Positions 53,699 to 63,279 of a stretch of DNA of 64,000 nucleotides are shown in pieces. Below the pieces are notes generated by a model. The model ran no database searches and had not been told where the DNA came from. It was given only the letters and a program-made list of their open reading frames with translations. Position numbers and translations under genes: made by a program. This DNA is from Pseudomonas asplenii. GTDB lineage: Bacteria; Pseudomonadota; Gammaproteobacteria; Pseudomonadales; Pseudomonadaceae. Numbering within the stretch: position 1 is the first letter of the stretch; every line of letters begins with the position of its first letter. The stretch is taken from contig NZ_JSYZ01000004.1 in assembly GCF_001293465.1 (NCBI RefSeq), positions 349,139-413,138 on the forward strand, written 5' to 3'.

Positions 53699-54638
53699 CC
53701 TGGCAAGACCCGCGCTGCTGACCTTGACCGCTGCCCTCGGCCTGCTGAGTGGAGCGAGCGGTTTCGCCGCTCAAGAGGGGGACCATTCGGCGATGGGACA
53801 CGGCAACATGCAGACGGATAGCGCACCCTCGCCGGGATCGATGCCAGGCATGAATCACGGCGCCATGAATCATGACGCCATGAATCATTCCGGCATGAAC
53901 CCTGGCCCGGCTACGCCGGCGGCGACCAGCCGGACGCCTATTCCGGCACTGACCGACGCCGACCGCCAGGCCGCCTTCCCCCCAGTGGGCGGGCACCAGA
54001 TCCATGACAACCGGATCAACAGCTTTTTCCTGCTGGACCAGCTCGAGTACCAGGCTGCCAACGAGGGCAGCACCCTGGCCTGGGAAGCCTCGGGCTGGGT
54101 GGGCACGGACACCGACCGGCTCTGGCTTCGCTCCGAAGGCCAGCGTACCGATCGCACCACCGAGGACGCCGAGCTGCAGCTGCTGTACGGGCATTCGATC
54201 AGCCCCTGGTGGGACGCCGTCGCAGGGGTACGCCAGGATTTCAAGCCGCAATCGCCCCAGACCTGGGCGGCGTTCGGCGTCCAGGGCATGGTGCTCTATG
54301 ACTTCGAAGCCCAGGCCACCGCCTTCATCGGTGAAAACGGTCGGACAGCCGTTCGGCTGAAAGGCGAGTCCGACATCCTCCTGACCAATCGCCTGATCCT
54401 GCAGCCAACCGCTGAAGCCAATTTCCATGGCAAAAACGACCCGGCACGCGGCGTGGGTTCCGGCCTCTCCAATACCGAAGTCGGGCTGCGGTTACGCTAT
54501 GAAGTCGTGCGCCAGTTCGCCCCCTACATCGGCGTCACCTGGAGCCGCGCCTACGGCAGGACCGCCGGCTTCATCCGCGACGAGGATGGGGACGTGGATG
54601 AGGCGCGTTTCGTTGCCGGCATCCGGATGTGGTTCTGA
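53688..54638 (+). CDS. copB: Outer-membrane copper resistance protein CopB
   Basis: 316 residues. Signal peptide ending GFAA, a Met/His-rich stretch ([20 protein letters not shown]), then the CopB barrel: [58 protein letters not shown], and a C-terminal Phe of outer-membrane proteins. ATG follows AAGGCAGGG; a TTG at 53634 is an unlikely longer start. Works with CopA to hold or export copper. Confidence 0.94.
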   Translation: MSNNLARPALLTLTAALGLLSGASGFAAQEGDHSAMGHGNMQTDSAPSPGSMPGMNHGAMNHDAMNHSGMNPGPATPAATSRTPIPALTDADRQAAFPPVGGHQIHDNRINSFFLLDQLEYQAANEGSTLAWEASGWVGTDTDRLWLRSEGQRTDRTTEDAELQLLYGHSISPWWDAVAGVRQDFKPQSPQTWAAFGVQGMVLYDFEAQATAFIGENGRTAVRLKGESDILLTNRLILQPTAEANFHGKNDPARGVGSGLSNTEVGLRLRYEVVRQFAPYIGVTWSRAYGRTAGFIRDEDGDVDEARFVAGIRMWF

Positions 54639-54681
54639 GCATGAACCGTGCCCGCGCCGCCGTGGCAGTGGCCGATGCCAT

Positions 54682-55587
54682 TCATTGTTTGTGCTGGTGC
54701 AACATGGTCTGAATCTGGTGGGTCGCCTGGCGGGTACTTTCCGCCAGTTTGCGCACCTCATCGGCCACCACGGAAAATCCACGTCCCACCTCCCCCGCCC
54801 TGGCCGCCTCGATCGCCGCGTTCAGCGCCAGGAGATTGGTCTGGTCGGCAATCCCCTTGATCACCCCCACCACCGTCGCAATCTGGTCGTAGGTCGCCTG
54901 ATTCTGCGTCAGCATCTGCTGATGGGCTGACTGGGCCGATCGCTCATCGCTGATGTCGCGCACCGCGCCAATCACCCGGGTCAATCGCCCCTGCTCATCG
55001 CGCACCCCGCGGCCACGCTCGCGGCACCAGATATAGCCCCGGCTCTTGTGCCGCATCCGGTACTCGAAAACATACTCGCCACTGCCGTGGAGACCGAGGA
55101 TTTCGCGGTCGAAGATTGCCATCATCTTCGGCAGGTCGTCCGGATGGGTAATACCCACCTGGGCCTCCCAGCCATCGGGCAGCTCCTGGGCGGTGTACCC
55201 CAGCAGGACGCGGAACTGATTGGAAAAGCGCATGCAACTGGCCGGGTCCTGAACATCGCCGTTGACCACCGCGATGTCCCAGCAGCCCTCGGTCAGGGTC
55301 GACTGCAACAGTTCCCAGACCCTGGCCTCCAACTGATGCTGGCCAGCCCGCTGCAGGTGCTGTTGCACCTCGAGGTCGAGAACCTGCTCCCGCTGGCGCA
55401 TCGGCTCCAGTTGCCGATGCAGGGTTTCAAGCGCGTGCTCAACCTGCGCCAGACGAATGGCCTGTTGCTCGGCCAACTGCGTGGCCGCCTGCAACTGCTG
55501 TGTAAGACGCGCGTTTTCCTGCGTGGACTGCTCCAGTTGCCGGGCCTCGCCGGACCCTTGTGGCTGTTTGTGCTTCTTGAAGAACAT
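54682..55587 (-). CDS. Soluble PAS-domain methyl-accepting protein (short)
   Basis: 301 residues, no membrane segment. N-terminal coiled coil (residues ~15-95, Gln/Leu-rich), a PAS domain ([59 protein letters not shown]) and a short signalling tip ([20 protein letters not shown]) ending soon after. The HAMP and methylation helices of a normal receptor are missing or very short. Likely a cytoplasmic receptor working through the Che or another chemosensory pathway. Confidence 0.88.
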   Translation of the reverse strand: MFFKKHKQPQGSGEARQLEQSTQENARLTQQLQAATQLAEQQAIRLAQVEHALETLHRQLEPMRQREQVLDLEVQQHLQRAGQHQLEARVWELLQSTLTEGCWDIAVVNGDVQDPASCMRFSNQFRVLLGYTAQELPDGWEAQVGITHPDDLPKMMAIFDREILGLHGSGEYVFEYRMRHKSRGYIWCRERGRGVRDEQGRLTRVIGAVRDISDERSAQSAHQQMLTQNQATYDQIATVVGVIKGIADQTNLLALNAAIEAARAGEVGRGFSVVADEVRKLAESTRQATHQIQTMLHQHKQ

Positions 55588-55844
55588 GCGCCTGCCCTTT
55601 GTGCGTCACGTCGAAACACTGAATCTAATCGCAGGCCCAGGGTGATTACTTGTACGAGCCTGAAGCGGGTCTTGCCCATGCCTGCCAGGCAAGGGGACAG
55701 CACCCTGTCGACAAGAGGGGTTCGCCAGGCAGGTGCAAGGATCACGGTCTCGCATCGATGAAACACCGTGGTGCTTCAGGACTACAGGGGACAGCGTGGC
55801 CCTTTGAAAAACGATGTTATCCGGGCCTGAGGGGTGTGTTGTTA

Positions 55845-57074
55845 TCACGAACGACAGGAGGCGCGACCGAAGGTGATCACGATTGAGGCGATCATCATCA
55901 CGCCAGCCAGTATGAAGGTCAGGCGCATGCCGGAAGCGATCGCCAAAGCGCTGGCGTGCGAGAACGCTTGCGTTCCGACACCGTACGAGAAAACGGCCCC
56001 CATCACGGATGCCCCGGTGATCAGGCCGACATTGCGCGACAGGCTGAGCAGTCCCGACACGGTGCCGCGCCGATCCTGGGGCACGTCTGCCAGTGTGGTG
56101 GTGTTGTTGGCCGCCTGAAAGAGCTGATAGCCCGGCGTCAGGACGATGATGGAGATCAGGTAGCCCGCAACGCCGATCATGTTCGGCACAAACGCGAGCA
56201 AGAAAGCGCCCGCCGCCAACAGGGCAAGTCCCAGGGCCAGTGCACGGTCACAGCCCCAGGCATCGACGAGCCGTCCCGAGGGAACCCCGCTGAAGATGGA
56301 GATCACCGGGCCCATGGCCATGACGCAGCCGACCTGCGCCGCCTTCAGGCCCAGACCGACGCCCAGAAAGAAGGGCCCCACCACCAGCGTCGTCATCATG
56401 ACAGCGGCCACCAGGCCGTTGACAAGCAGGTTGGGCACCAGGCGCCAGCCCAGCACCGACCACACGCTTGCAGAAGGCGTCGTGCCCTCGCCGGTGTCGC
56501 CCGGCAGCGTCACGGCAGCCAGGATCAAGGCGATAAACGCCAGCGGGAACTGGACCCAGAAGATCCCGCGCCATCCCGTCACCTCGATCAAGAGCCCTCC
56601 CAATGAGGGGCCCAGCGCTGTTCCGAGTGCCGAGACGGTACCGAGCAGGCCCATCGCACGCCCCATACGCGCCTCACTGGCCGTCTGGCGCATCAACGCC
56701 ATGGCCAGCGTCATCAGGAAGGCGGCGCCGATACCCTGGAGCGCCCTCGCACCGATCAGCAGCCACAGGTTGGGCGCAACGCCGCACAGCCCCGAGGCAA
56801 CGCCGAATATCGCCAGTCCAGCCATGAGCATCGGTTTCAGCCCGAAGCTGTCGCCGAGCCGGCCAGCGATCAGGACCGCGATCGTCAGGGTCGCCAGGTA
56901 GGCGACGACCACCGACTGCACCTGGGCGAACGGTGCCGAAAACGCCTCGGCCAGCGTGGGCAGCGCGATATTGGCAATGCTGGTGCCGAGCGAGGTCAGC
57001 AGCATCGACAATGCCAGCGTGAACGTGATGCCTGCTTGTGTTCTCTTCGATACGAGCGATTGCGCCCATTTCAT
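55845..57074 (-). CDS. MFS drug transporter (DHA2/EmrB-like)
   Basis: 409 residues, about 12 helices. Motifs: SLGTSIANIALPTLAEAFSA (helix 1), AGRLGDSFGLKPMLM (motif A), RALQGIGAAFLMTLAMALMR (motif B), LGTALGPSLGGLLIEVTGWR (motif C). The start MKWAQSL follows GGGGGCAAG. It diverges from a MerR regulator, which probably controls it. The 257 bases downstream (55588-55844) show nothing clear. Confidence 0.9.
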   Translation of the reverse strand: MKWAQSLVSKRTQAGITFTLALSMLLTSLGTSIANIALPTLAEAFSAPFAQVQSVVVAYLATLTIAVLIAGRLGDSFGLKPMLMAGLAIFGVASGLCGVAPNLWLLIGARALQGIGAAFLMTLAMALMRQTASEARMGRAMGLLGTVSALGTALGPSLGGLLIEVTGWRGIFWVQFPLAFIALILAAVTLPGDTGEGTTPSASVWSVLGWRLVPNLLVNGLVAAVMMTTLVVGPFFLGVGLGLKAAQVGCVMAMGPVISIFSGVPSGRLVDAWGCDRALALGLALLAAGAFLLAFVPNMIGVAGYLISIIVLTPGYQLFQAANNTTTLADVPQDRRGTVSGLLSLSRNVGLITGASVMGAVFSYGVGTQAFSHASALAIASGMRLTFILAGVMMIASIVITFGRASCRS

Positions 57075-57121
57075 CACCTTGCCCCCTTTCCAGAATTTCA
57101 GACTCAAAGTAGTTTGCAACT

Positions 57122-57135
57122 TCAAGTCAACTTGA
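57122..57135. promoter_or_regulatory. MerR-type operator (candidate)
   Basis: TCAAGT-CA-ACTTGA dyad between the divergent efflux and MerR genes, 8 bases before the regulator ATG. Likely the regulator's binding site. Confidence 0.5.
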
Positions 57136-57143
57136 GGTCAAGC

Positions 57144-57584
57144 ATGAAACTTCTGGATATTGGCGAGGTGTCGGCGAAGAGCGGGATCAGGCCCTCGGCG
57201 CTGCGCTACTACGAGGAAGCCGGGTTGATCGCGTCCATCGCACGGCATGGGCTGCGCAGGCAGTTTTCGCCCGAGGTGCTGTTGCAGCTCAAGCTGATTT
57301 CGATGGGTAAATCAGCGGGTTTCTCGCTTGGGGAGATTGCCGGCATGTTCGGCAGGGATGGCCTGCCGGACCTGTCACGCCCCTTGCTCCATCACAAGGC
57401 TGACGAGATTGACCGCCAGATCCGCGAGCTGACGGCCCTGCGCGACACCCTTCGCCACGTTGCCGACTGCCCTGCGCCATCCCACCTGGAATGCCCCACT
57501 TTTCGGCGACTGGTAGAGATGGCCGGCAAGCGCGACATCAAGCAGGCAAAGAAGAAATCACCCGCCTTCAAGGCCAACCGGTGA
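57144..57584 (+). CDS. MerR-family regulator
   Basis: 146 residues. HTH: DIGEVSAKSGIRPSALRYYE, EAGLIASIARHGLRRQFSPE; dimer helix DEIDRQIRELTALRDTLRHV. Two cysteines (DCPAPSHLEC) follow, but they do not form the SoxR cluster. The divergent MFS gene suggests a drug-responsive activator. Confidence 0.92.
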   Translation: MKLLDIGEVSAKSGIRPSALRYYEEAGLIASIARHGLRRQFSPEVLLQLKLISMGKSAGFSLGEIAGMFGRDGLPDLSRPLLHHKADEIDRQIRELTALRDTLRHVADCPAPSHLECPTFRRLVEMAGKRDIKQAKKKSPAFKANR

Positions 57585-57610
57585 CCCTGGAAGCGGGCCC
57601 GCTCAAGGCG

Positions 57611-59380
57611 TCACACCGGTCTCGCCAGCCAGGCCACGAGGTCCTCGGGCGGCATGGGCTTGGCGTAGTAATACCCCTGCCCCTGATCACATCCCCAGCC
57701 ACGCAGGAGATGATGGTGTAAATCCGTTTCTATACCTTCCGCCACGACCGTGAGACTCAAGTCGCGCAGAAGGCTGATCAGGCCTCGAACAATGTGCCAC
57801 TCATTGTTCCCCGGCTGCAGGTTGGCCAGCAGCGAACGGTCGAGCTTCACACTGGTGGCGGGGATTCTGCGCAGATACACCCAGTTGCTGTAGCCACTGC
57901 CAAAATCGTCGATGCCAATCGCCACACCCAGGTCTCGGAAGCGTTGCAGTTGCTGGTGGACCATATCGAAGTCGGTCACGAGTGCGCTCTCGGTGAACTC
58001 GAGTTCTATATGGCGAGCGTCCAGGCGGTATTCGCTCAACGCGCGGGTCAAGTCCTCGAACAGGTGGCCGTCACCCAGATCCAGCGCAGAGATGTTCAGC
58101 GATACCGACAGCTGCAGCCCTTGAGCCTGCCATTGGGCCAGTTGCTCGCAGACACGCCGGACCACCAGGCGTGTGATGCCACGAATCGATGCGGTCGTTT
58201 CAGCCAAGGGGATGAATTCCGCAGGGCTGATCGGACCCAAGGTGGGATGGGTCCAGCGCAGAAGTGCCTCGACTGCCACACAGCGATTATTGGCCAGGCC
58301 GACCCTGGGCTGGTAGACGAGGCGCAATTGATCCGAAGCGATAAGCGCCGCCTCGAGGTCGTTGAGCAATGTGGTGCTGCGACGCAGGCTGGCATCCACC
58401 ACAGGGTCATAACCCAGCCAGCGATGTTCGCTTTGACGTGCGGCGTCGGTCATGCTAGCCATCAGGCGCAGGCTGTCGAGTGAGGCATCGACCTCTACGC
58501 CCAGTTCCAGAACACTGATAGCCACGTCCGCGAACACCGGCACGTTGCCACAGTGCAGCGGCCTGCTCAGCGCCAGGACGATTTTATTGAGTTGTTCGGA
58601 CAAGGCCATCGCCTCGCAAGGCTCGACCAGGGTCAGGAAACTCAGGGTACTGACCCGATACAGACGTGCGGACGCAGGCAGCACCTCCAACAGGACTTCC
58701 TTGACCGCGAGCATGAAATCGGTGAAAAACTCCACACCCAGAGCCTTCACCTGTCTGTCCATGCCAGATGCCGAAATCGGCTCGATCAATACAGCCAGTT
58801 GGCCGGCAAATGCATCGGCGTCATGAAGGTCAGCCTCGAAGCGCCGCCGATTGGGCAACCCGGTGATCGGGTCGTAAAAATGTTGCTGGTGGATGGACTG
58901 CAGTCGCGACACCACAATCTGCGCGGCATTGCGCAGCAGCTCCTGATCGCGCTCGTTCAGAGCCGCTCGCGTCTTCCGGTCGATGATGCACAGGCGGCCT
59001 ACACTCACACCGGGCCTGACCATCAGGGCAGCCCCGGCGTAGTAGCGGATGTACGGGTCCCCCGTCACCAACGGATTATCGACAGTACGGGAATCTGTCT
59101 GTGCATCGCAGATTTCCAGCACCGTCTCCTGCCCCAGGCAGTGAGCACAGATGGACAGCTCCTTCGGCGTACGCTCCAGGGCCATACCTATCCGTGCCTT
59201 GAATATCTGATAGTCGCGATCAATGATGCTGACCAGTGCGATCGGCACATTGAAATAAGCGCAGAGCATGGATACGACGCTGTTCAGCACAGGGTCCGAG
59301 CCGCTTGAAAGCTCGGACGTCAAACGGTCGACCTCGACCAGACGCAAGCGTTCATCCTGCTCGATTGTCGTATTGTCCAT
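57611..59380 (-). CDS. GAF-GGDEF(degenerate)-EAL protein, probable c-di-GMP phosphodiesterase
   Basis: 589 residues. GAF (CAYFNVPIALVSIIDRDYQI, GVSVGRLCIIDRKTR), a GGDEF-type domain whose active motif is replaced by STLSF (RVSTLSFLTLVEP), so no cyclase activity, and an EAL domain with EALLRW, NISALDL, ELEFTES, IDDFGSGYSN, VKLDRS, AEGIET and QGYYYAKP, all intact. It should cleave c-di-GMP. Start at MDNTTIEQ; the 69-codon extension upstream is likely untranslated. Faces the next kinase gene divergently. Confidence 0.92.
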   Translation of the reverse strand: MDNTTIEQDERLRLVEVDRLTSELSSGSDPVLNSVVSMLCAYFNVPIALVSIIDRDYQIFKARIGMALERTPKELSICAHCLGQETVLEICDAQTDSRTVDNPLVTGDPYIRYYAGAALMVRPGVSVGRLCIIDRKTRAALNERDQELLRNAAQIVVSRLQSIHQQHFYDPITGLPNRRRFEADLHDADAFAGQLAVLIEPISASGMDRQVKALGVEFFTDFMLAVKEVLLEVLPASARLYRVSTLSFLTLVEPCEAMALSEQLNKIVLALSRPLHCGNVPVFADVAISVLELGVEVDASLDSLRLMASMTDAARQSEHRWLGYDPVVDASLRRSTTLLNDLEAALIASDQLRLVYQPRVGLANNRCVAVEALLRWTHPTLGPISPAEFIPLAETTASIRGITRLVVRRVCEQLAQWQAQGLQLSVSLNISALDLGDGHLFEDLTRALSEYRLDARHIELEFTESALVTDFDMVHQQLQRFRDLGVAIGIDDFGSGYSNWVYLRRIPATSVKLDRSLLANLQPGNNEWHIVRGLISLLRDLSLTVVAEGIETDLHHHLLRGWGCDQGQGYYYAKPMPPEDLVAWLARPV

Positions 59381-59589
59381 GGTAACTCCAGTTGCAGTGT
59401 GAAAGGCGCATGCCCTTAAGAGTGGCACATTGCCGGTTTGTTCATCCTTGAGGGCTCCGCAAGATGGAACCTCATGCTCCTTCAAAGGAACTAATGCCAG
59501 ACCGTTACTGACGGGGAAAGCCTCCAGGCAGCGCCCTAGACGCTTGCCAGCTATGATGATGGCCAGAAACCTCAACACCGGAGTCATTC

Positions 59590-61500
59590 TTGTCCAGTTT
59601 TTTTAGACGGGCCGCCAACGTTCTTCAACGTTTGGAACGAATTCATCTCAAGCGCCCGACACGCTACCTGGGGGCTGTGCTGGTGGTTGCGTTGTGCTGT
59701 GTTGTGCGTGCACAGATGTCAGCCACGGCGCTCCCTTATCTATTCTTCATACCCGGCTTGATGCTCATCGGCTTCTGGTTTGGTGTAGGACCCTCCGTAC
59801 TGGGATGCGTCCTGGCAGTGCTCGCGGCACAATATTTCTTCATAGGGCCGATCGGTTTTGAAGACGACCCGACGACGTGGCTCAACAGCCTGAATTTCGG
59901 ATTGGTCACCTTGGGCATAGCCATCGTCTGCGCCCTGTTGCGACGCAGCCTCAGAGCACTGGACAAGGTCAATAAAAACCTTGAAGGCGAAGTGCAACGG
60001 CGCACGGATGAGCGCGATGGTATCTGGAAGGCGTCTCCCGACCTCATCTGCACACTGTCCGAGAGCGGTGAAGTGCTGGCGATGAACCCCGCCTGGCAGG
60101 TCGAAACCGGCTGGAGCGAGCAACAGCTCAGGGAAGGCGCGTTTTCCAGTCTGATTTCACCGGCACAGTTATCGGACGCCTTGCGCAGTCTCGGTGATCG
60201 CCCCATAGCGGAACTCGATACCCAGAGTGTGCGCAGCAATGGCCAGCCCCTGCTCCTGAACTGGAGAATCGCGGAGCGTGCAGGCCTCTATTTTGCTATC
60301 GCACGGGACATCACCCTCTACCGTGAGCGACAGCAGGCACTGGAACGGGTCAGCACCCAGTTGCAGCAGAGTCAAAAAATGGAATCGCTCGGACAATTGA
60401 CGAGGGGGCTGGCGCACGACTTCAACAACCTGCTCACCATCATCAATGGTACTCAGGAGATGATCCAGCAGCGCCTCCTCCAGGGGCGATTCGGTGAAGT
60501 CGAGCGCTATGTCACGCTGGCCAGAGACGCCACCCACAGGGCCAGTTCACTGACACATCGGCTGCTGGCTTACGCCAGGAAGCAACCCTTGGCGAGTGAA
60601 ACGGTCGACCTCGCCCTGCTCATGGAGGGCATGAAAGAGCTGATTGCCAGAACGCTGACACCGCAGATTGAATTCCAGTTGCTGACAGTTTCAGACTCAG
60701 CCCTGTGCTACTGCGATGCCCATCAATTCGAAAATGCCCTGTTGAACCTGTGCATCAACGCACGCGATGCCATGCCCAACGGCGGTTGCCTGACCGTCGA
60801 GGTGCTCAGGCTGACTCTGGACGCTCCCCCGCCGGGTTCCGATCTGCACAGGGGTGACTATGTGCAGATACGGGTCACGGACACCGGCCAGGGCATGCCG
60901 GCCAGTGTGGCCGAGCATGCGTTCGAGCCGTTTTTCACCACCAAGCCGCTGGGTTCGGGTTCCGGCCTGGGACTCTCGGTGGTGCAGGACTTCATACGTC
61001 AGGCATCCGGGCATGCGCAAATCGAATCAGTGTTGGGTGAAGGCACCTCGGTCAGCCTGTTCTTGCCGGTATACAGCGGCGTGATGCCGGCTGCGAAAGA
61101 TACCCCCGTCGACAGGATCGATAGGGCCGGACAGACGAACCTGGGCTCGGCGCTGGTCCTCGACGATGAGGCCGCCATACGCGAACTGGTCGGAGAGGCA
61201 TTGCAGGACATGGGCTACCAGGTGGTCGAAGCGAGTACACCCAGTCAGGCTCTACAGCAGATCAATGAGCTACAGAATCTGCAGTTGATTGTGACGGACA
61301 TCATATTGCCCGGTAACGTGAATGGCCACGACGTCGCCAAGGCTGCATGGGCAATGCGACCCGCCCTCAAGATTCTGTTCATATCAGGTTTCGTCGATGC
61401 CACCACCCGTATTCACGAACAGCAGGGCAAGGCCAAGCTGCTGGTAAAGCCCTTTACCATTCAGGAGTTCAAGACAGGCGTTGAACGACTGCTCAGTTAG
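59590..61500 (+). CDS. Hybrid sensor histidine kinase with DUF4118 membrane domain
   Basis: 636 residues from a TTG start after CCGGAG. DUF4118-type four-helix membrane sensor (residues ~28-115), PAS (DGIWKASPDLICTLSESGEV), HisKA H-box LTRGLAHDFNNLLTIINGTQ, HATPase with NLCINARDAMPNGG, DTGQGMP, GSGSGLGLSVVQDF, and a C-terminal receiver (ALVLDDEAAIRELV, phospho-Asp in LIVTDIILPGNVNG, Lys in LLVKPFT). No separate regulator gene follows. Partner unknown. Confidence 0.92.
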   Translation: MSSFFRRAANVLQRLERIHLKRPTRYLGAVLVVALCCVVRAQMSATALPYLFFIPGLMLIGFWFGVGPSVLGCVLAVLAAQYFFIGPIGFEDDPTTWLNSLNFGLVTLGIAIVCALLRRSLRALDKVNKNLEGEVQRRTDERDGIWKASPDLICTLSESGEVLAMNPAWQVETGWSEQQLREGAFSSLISPAQLSDALRSLGDRPIAELDTQSVRSNGQPLLLNWRIAERAGLYFAIARDITLYRERQQALERVSTQLQQSQKMESLGQLTRGLAHDFNNLLTIINGTQEMIQQRLLQGRFGEVERYVTLARDATHRASSLTHRLLAYARKQPLASETVDLALLMEGMKELIARTLTPQIEFQLLTVSDSALCYCDAHQFENALLNLCINARDAMPNGGCLTVEVLRLTLDAPPPGSDLHRGDYVQIRVTDTGQGMPASVAEHAFEPFFTTKPLGSGSGLGLSVVQDFIRQASGHAQIESVLGEGTSVSLFLPVYSGVMPAAKDTPVDRIDRAGQTNLGSALVLDDEAAIRELVGEALQDMGYQVVEASTPSQALQQINELQNLQLIVTDIILPGNVNGHDVAKAAWAMRPALKILFISGFVDATTRIHEQQGKAKLLVKPFTIQEFKTGVERLLS

Positions 61501-61518
61501 CCCGACGGCTTCGTCGGG
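61501..61518 (+). terminator. Terminator after the histidine kinase
   Basis: CCCGACG-GCTT-CGTCGGG, 7-base stem with tetraloop, directly after the stop codon. Confidence 0.7.
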
Positions 61519-61644
61519 GGGATCATCGATTCACCTGCAAGCCAGGAAAATAGCTAGCCATACTATTACCACGACGCCGAACGATTAAACTTTCTGTGAA
61601 ATCTTCCGATAAAATGGAACCAGCTAACGATGCGGAAGTGAAAA

Positions 61645-62967
61645 ATGTTTAACTCTCACCTTAAAAAGGAGCTACAGCTACTCAAGGAGGAGATTAACGA
61701 GCTCCGCAGCAGACGAAATCTCATAAAAAACGAGATGCTGGAAGTTACAGTTGATCGCAACATGATCATCACGGCCGTCAACAGCAACTTCTCCAGCTTT
61801 GTTGGCCACGATCCAGACAAGCTCTTAGGTAACCCCCTGGGAAATCTCACGCCCAGTTACGTAAGAGACTTGCCTTGTTTCAAGAACTTTCAAAAAGCCA
61901 TGAGCCTTGGCACAAGCGTTACAGATGAATATCGGTACATTGCAGCCAACGGCCAGATGGTTTGGATGAGAGCCATGTGGTGCCCTGTCAAAAACGAGAC
62001 CGGCAGCGTTACCCACATGACAGCCTATGGCTGCAATGTGACGCAGAATGTAAACAAGTCAAGAGAGAACGAAGAGCTCATTCAAGCGCTGTATAGATCA
62101 ACGGCAGTCATTGAGTTCAACCTGGACGGCACAATAATCAATGCCAACCAGAACTTTCTGAATACCGTAGGGTATTCGCTCGAGAGCCTATCAGGAAAAC
62201 ACCACAGGATATTCTGCGACCCCGAATATGCCTCCTCACCCGCCTACCAGGAACTGTGGAAAAGGCTGAATGACGGTCATTTTGTCGCCGAACGATTCAA
62301 GCGAATTGACAGTTCAGGCCGAGAACTCTGGTTGGAGGCTTCCTACAACCCCGTTCGCGACACTACCGGCAAACTCTACAAAATCGTGAAATTTGCCACA
62401 GCCATCACCGACCAGGTAAACCGGGAAAGGGAAGTCAGCTCGGCAGCCGGGATTGCCTACGAGGTCTCGCGCAAAACGGACAGTTCGGCCAAAAAAGGTG
62501 CGGAAGCCGTTCAGGACACCGTTGACACAATGAACAAGATAGTCGCGCAGGTCTCCAACGCCTCAGAGGGCGTTGAAGCCCTTGGTCATCAGTCACACCT
62601 GATCACCTCTATCGTTTCGACGATTGGAGGTATCGCGCAACAGACAAACCTGCTGGCCCTGAATGCTGCCATCGAGGCCGCTCGCGCGGGCGACCAGGGT
62701 CGCGGGTTTGCAGTCGTTGCGGACGAAGTTCGAAAACTGGCAGGAAGAACCAGTACCGCAACGGAAGAAATTGTCGAAGTTGTCCAACGAAACAATGCCC
62801 TGGTGGCGGAGGCGGTGACCAGCATGAGTGAAAGCCGTCGGCAAGCGGAAATAGGGCTTTCACTGGCCAGCCAGGCAGGAAACGTCATCGTCGAGATCCA
62901 GTCAGGAGCACAAGAAGTGGTCAGCGCGGTAGGAAGATTTGCCAACCATCTCTCTAACGAGGGGTGA
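61645..62967 (+). CDS. BdlA-like soluble chemoreceptor (PAS-PAS-MCP)
   Basis: 440 residues, no membrane segment. Two PAS domains: [40 protein letters not shown], and [40 protein letters not shown]; then a signalling domain with [20 protein letters not shown]. This is the layout of BdlA (417 residues), the biofilm-dispersion protein of P. aeruginosa, which works with phosphodiesterases. The start ATG follows GGAAGTGAAA. It is visibly more AT-rich than its neighbours, suggesting a different origin. Confidence 0.9.
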   Translation: MFNSHLKKELQLLKEEINELRSRRNLIKNEMLEVTVDRNMIITAVNSNFSSFVGHDPDKLLGNPLGNLTPSYVRDLPCFKNFQKAMSLGTSVTDEYRYIAANGQMVWMRAMWCPVKNETGSVTHMTAYGCNVTQNVNKSRENEELIQALYRSTAVIEFNLDGTIINANQNFLNTVGYSLESLSGKHHRIFCDPEYASSPAYQELWKRLNDGHFVAERFKRIDSSGRELWLEASYNPVRDTTGKLYKIVKFATAITDQVNREREVSSAAGIAYEVSRKTDSSAKKGAEAVQDTVDTMNKIVAQVSNASEGVEALGHQSHLITSIVSTIGGIAQQTNLLALNAAIEAARAGDQGRGFAVVADEVRKLAGRTSTATEEIVEVVQRNNALVAEAVTSMSESRRQAEIGLSLASQAGNVIVEIQSGAQEVVSAVGRFANHLSNEG

Positions 62968-63031
62968 CAGCAAAATACTGTAGCGGTCCTCCCATCACTG
63001 CGGTACTGACGCCCAGGCACTCATTACCCAC

Positions 63032-63060
63032 GTCATCAGGCGGGCAAGCCCGCCGATGAC
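63032..63060. repeat. REP-like hairpin in the intergenic region after the BdlA-like gene
   Basis: GTCATC-A-GGCGGGC-AA-GCCCGCC-GATGAC, a 13-base-pair stem with one bulge. It may end transcription. The 312-base region (62968-63279) holds this hairpin, a short CTTCATGAAG dyad (63162-63173) and the ribosome site of the next gene; no gene was seen. Confidence 0.6.
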
Positions 63061-63279
63061 TTCACCAAGGCATTTCCACCTTGACCCAAGAGCAGGCCAC
63101 TCAGTGGCCCTGACGATGCAGGCTATTGAAGCGCTCGTAATGCATGCTCACGGGTTGTACACCTTCATGAAGTGTCTTGTTCCAACACCTTGTTCATAAA
63201 GATAACGGCAAGCGTGCCGATACTCCAAAAGCACTCCAGTCACTGCACGCTGTTTTTGACGATGAGCAAGGAACACAAA

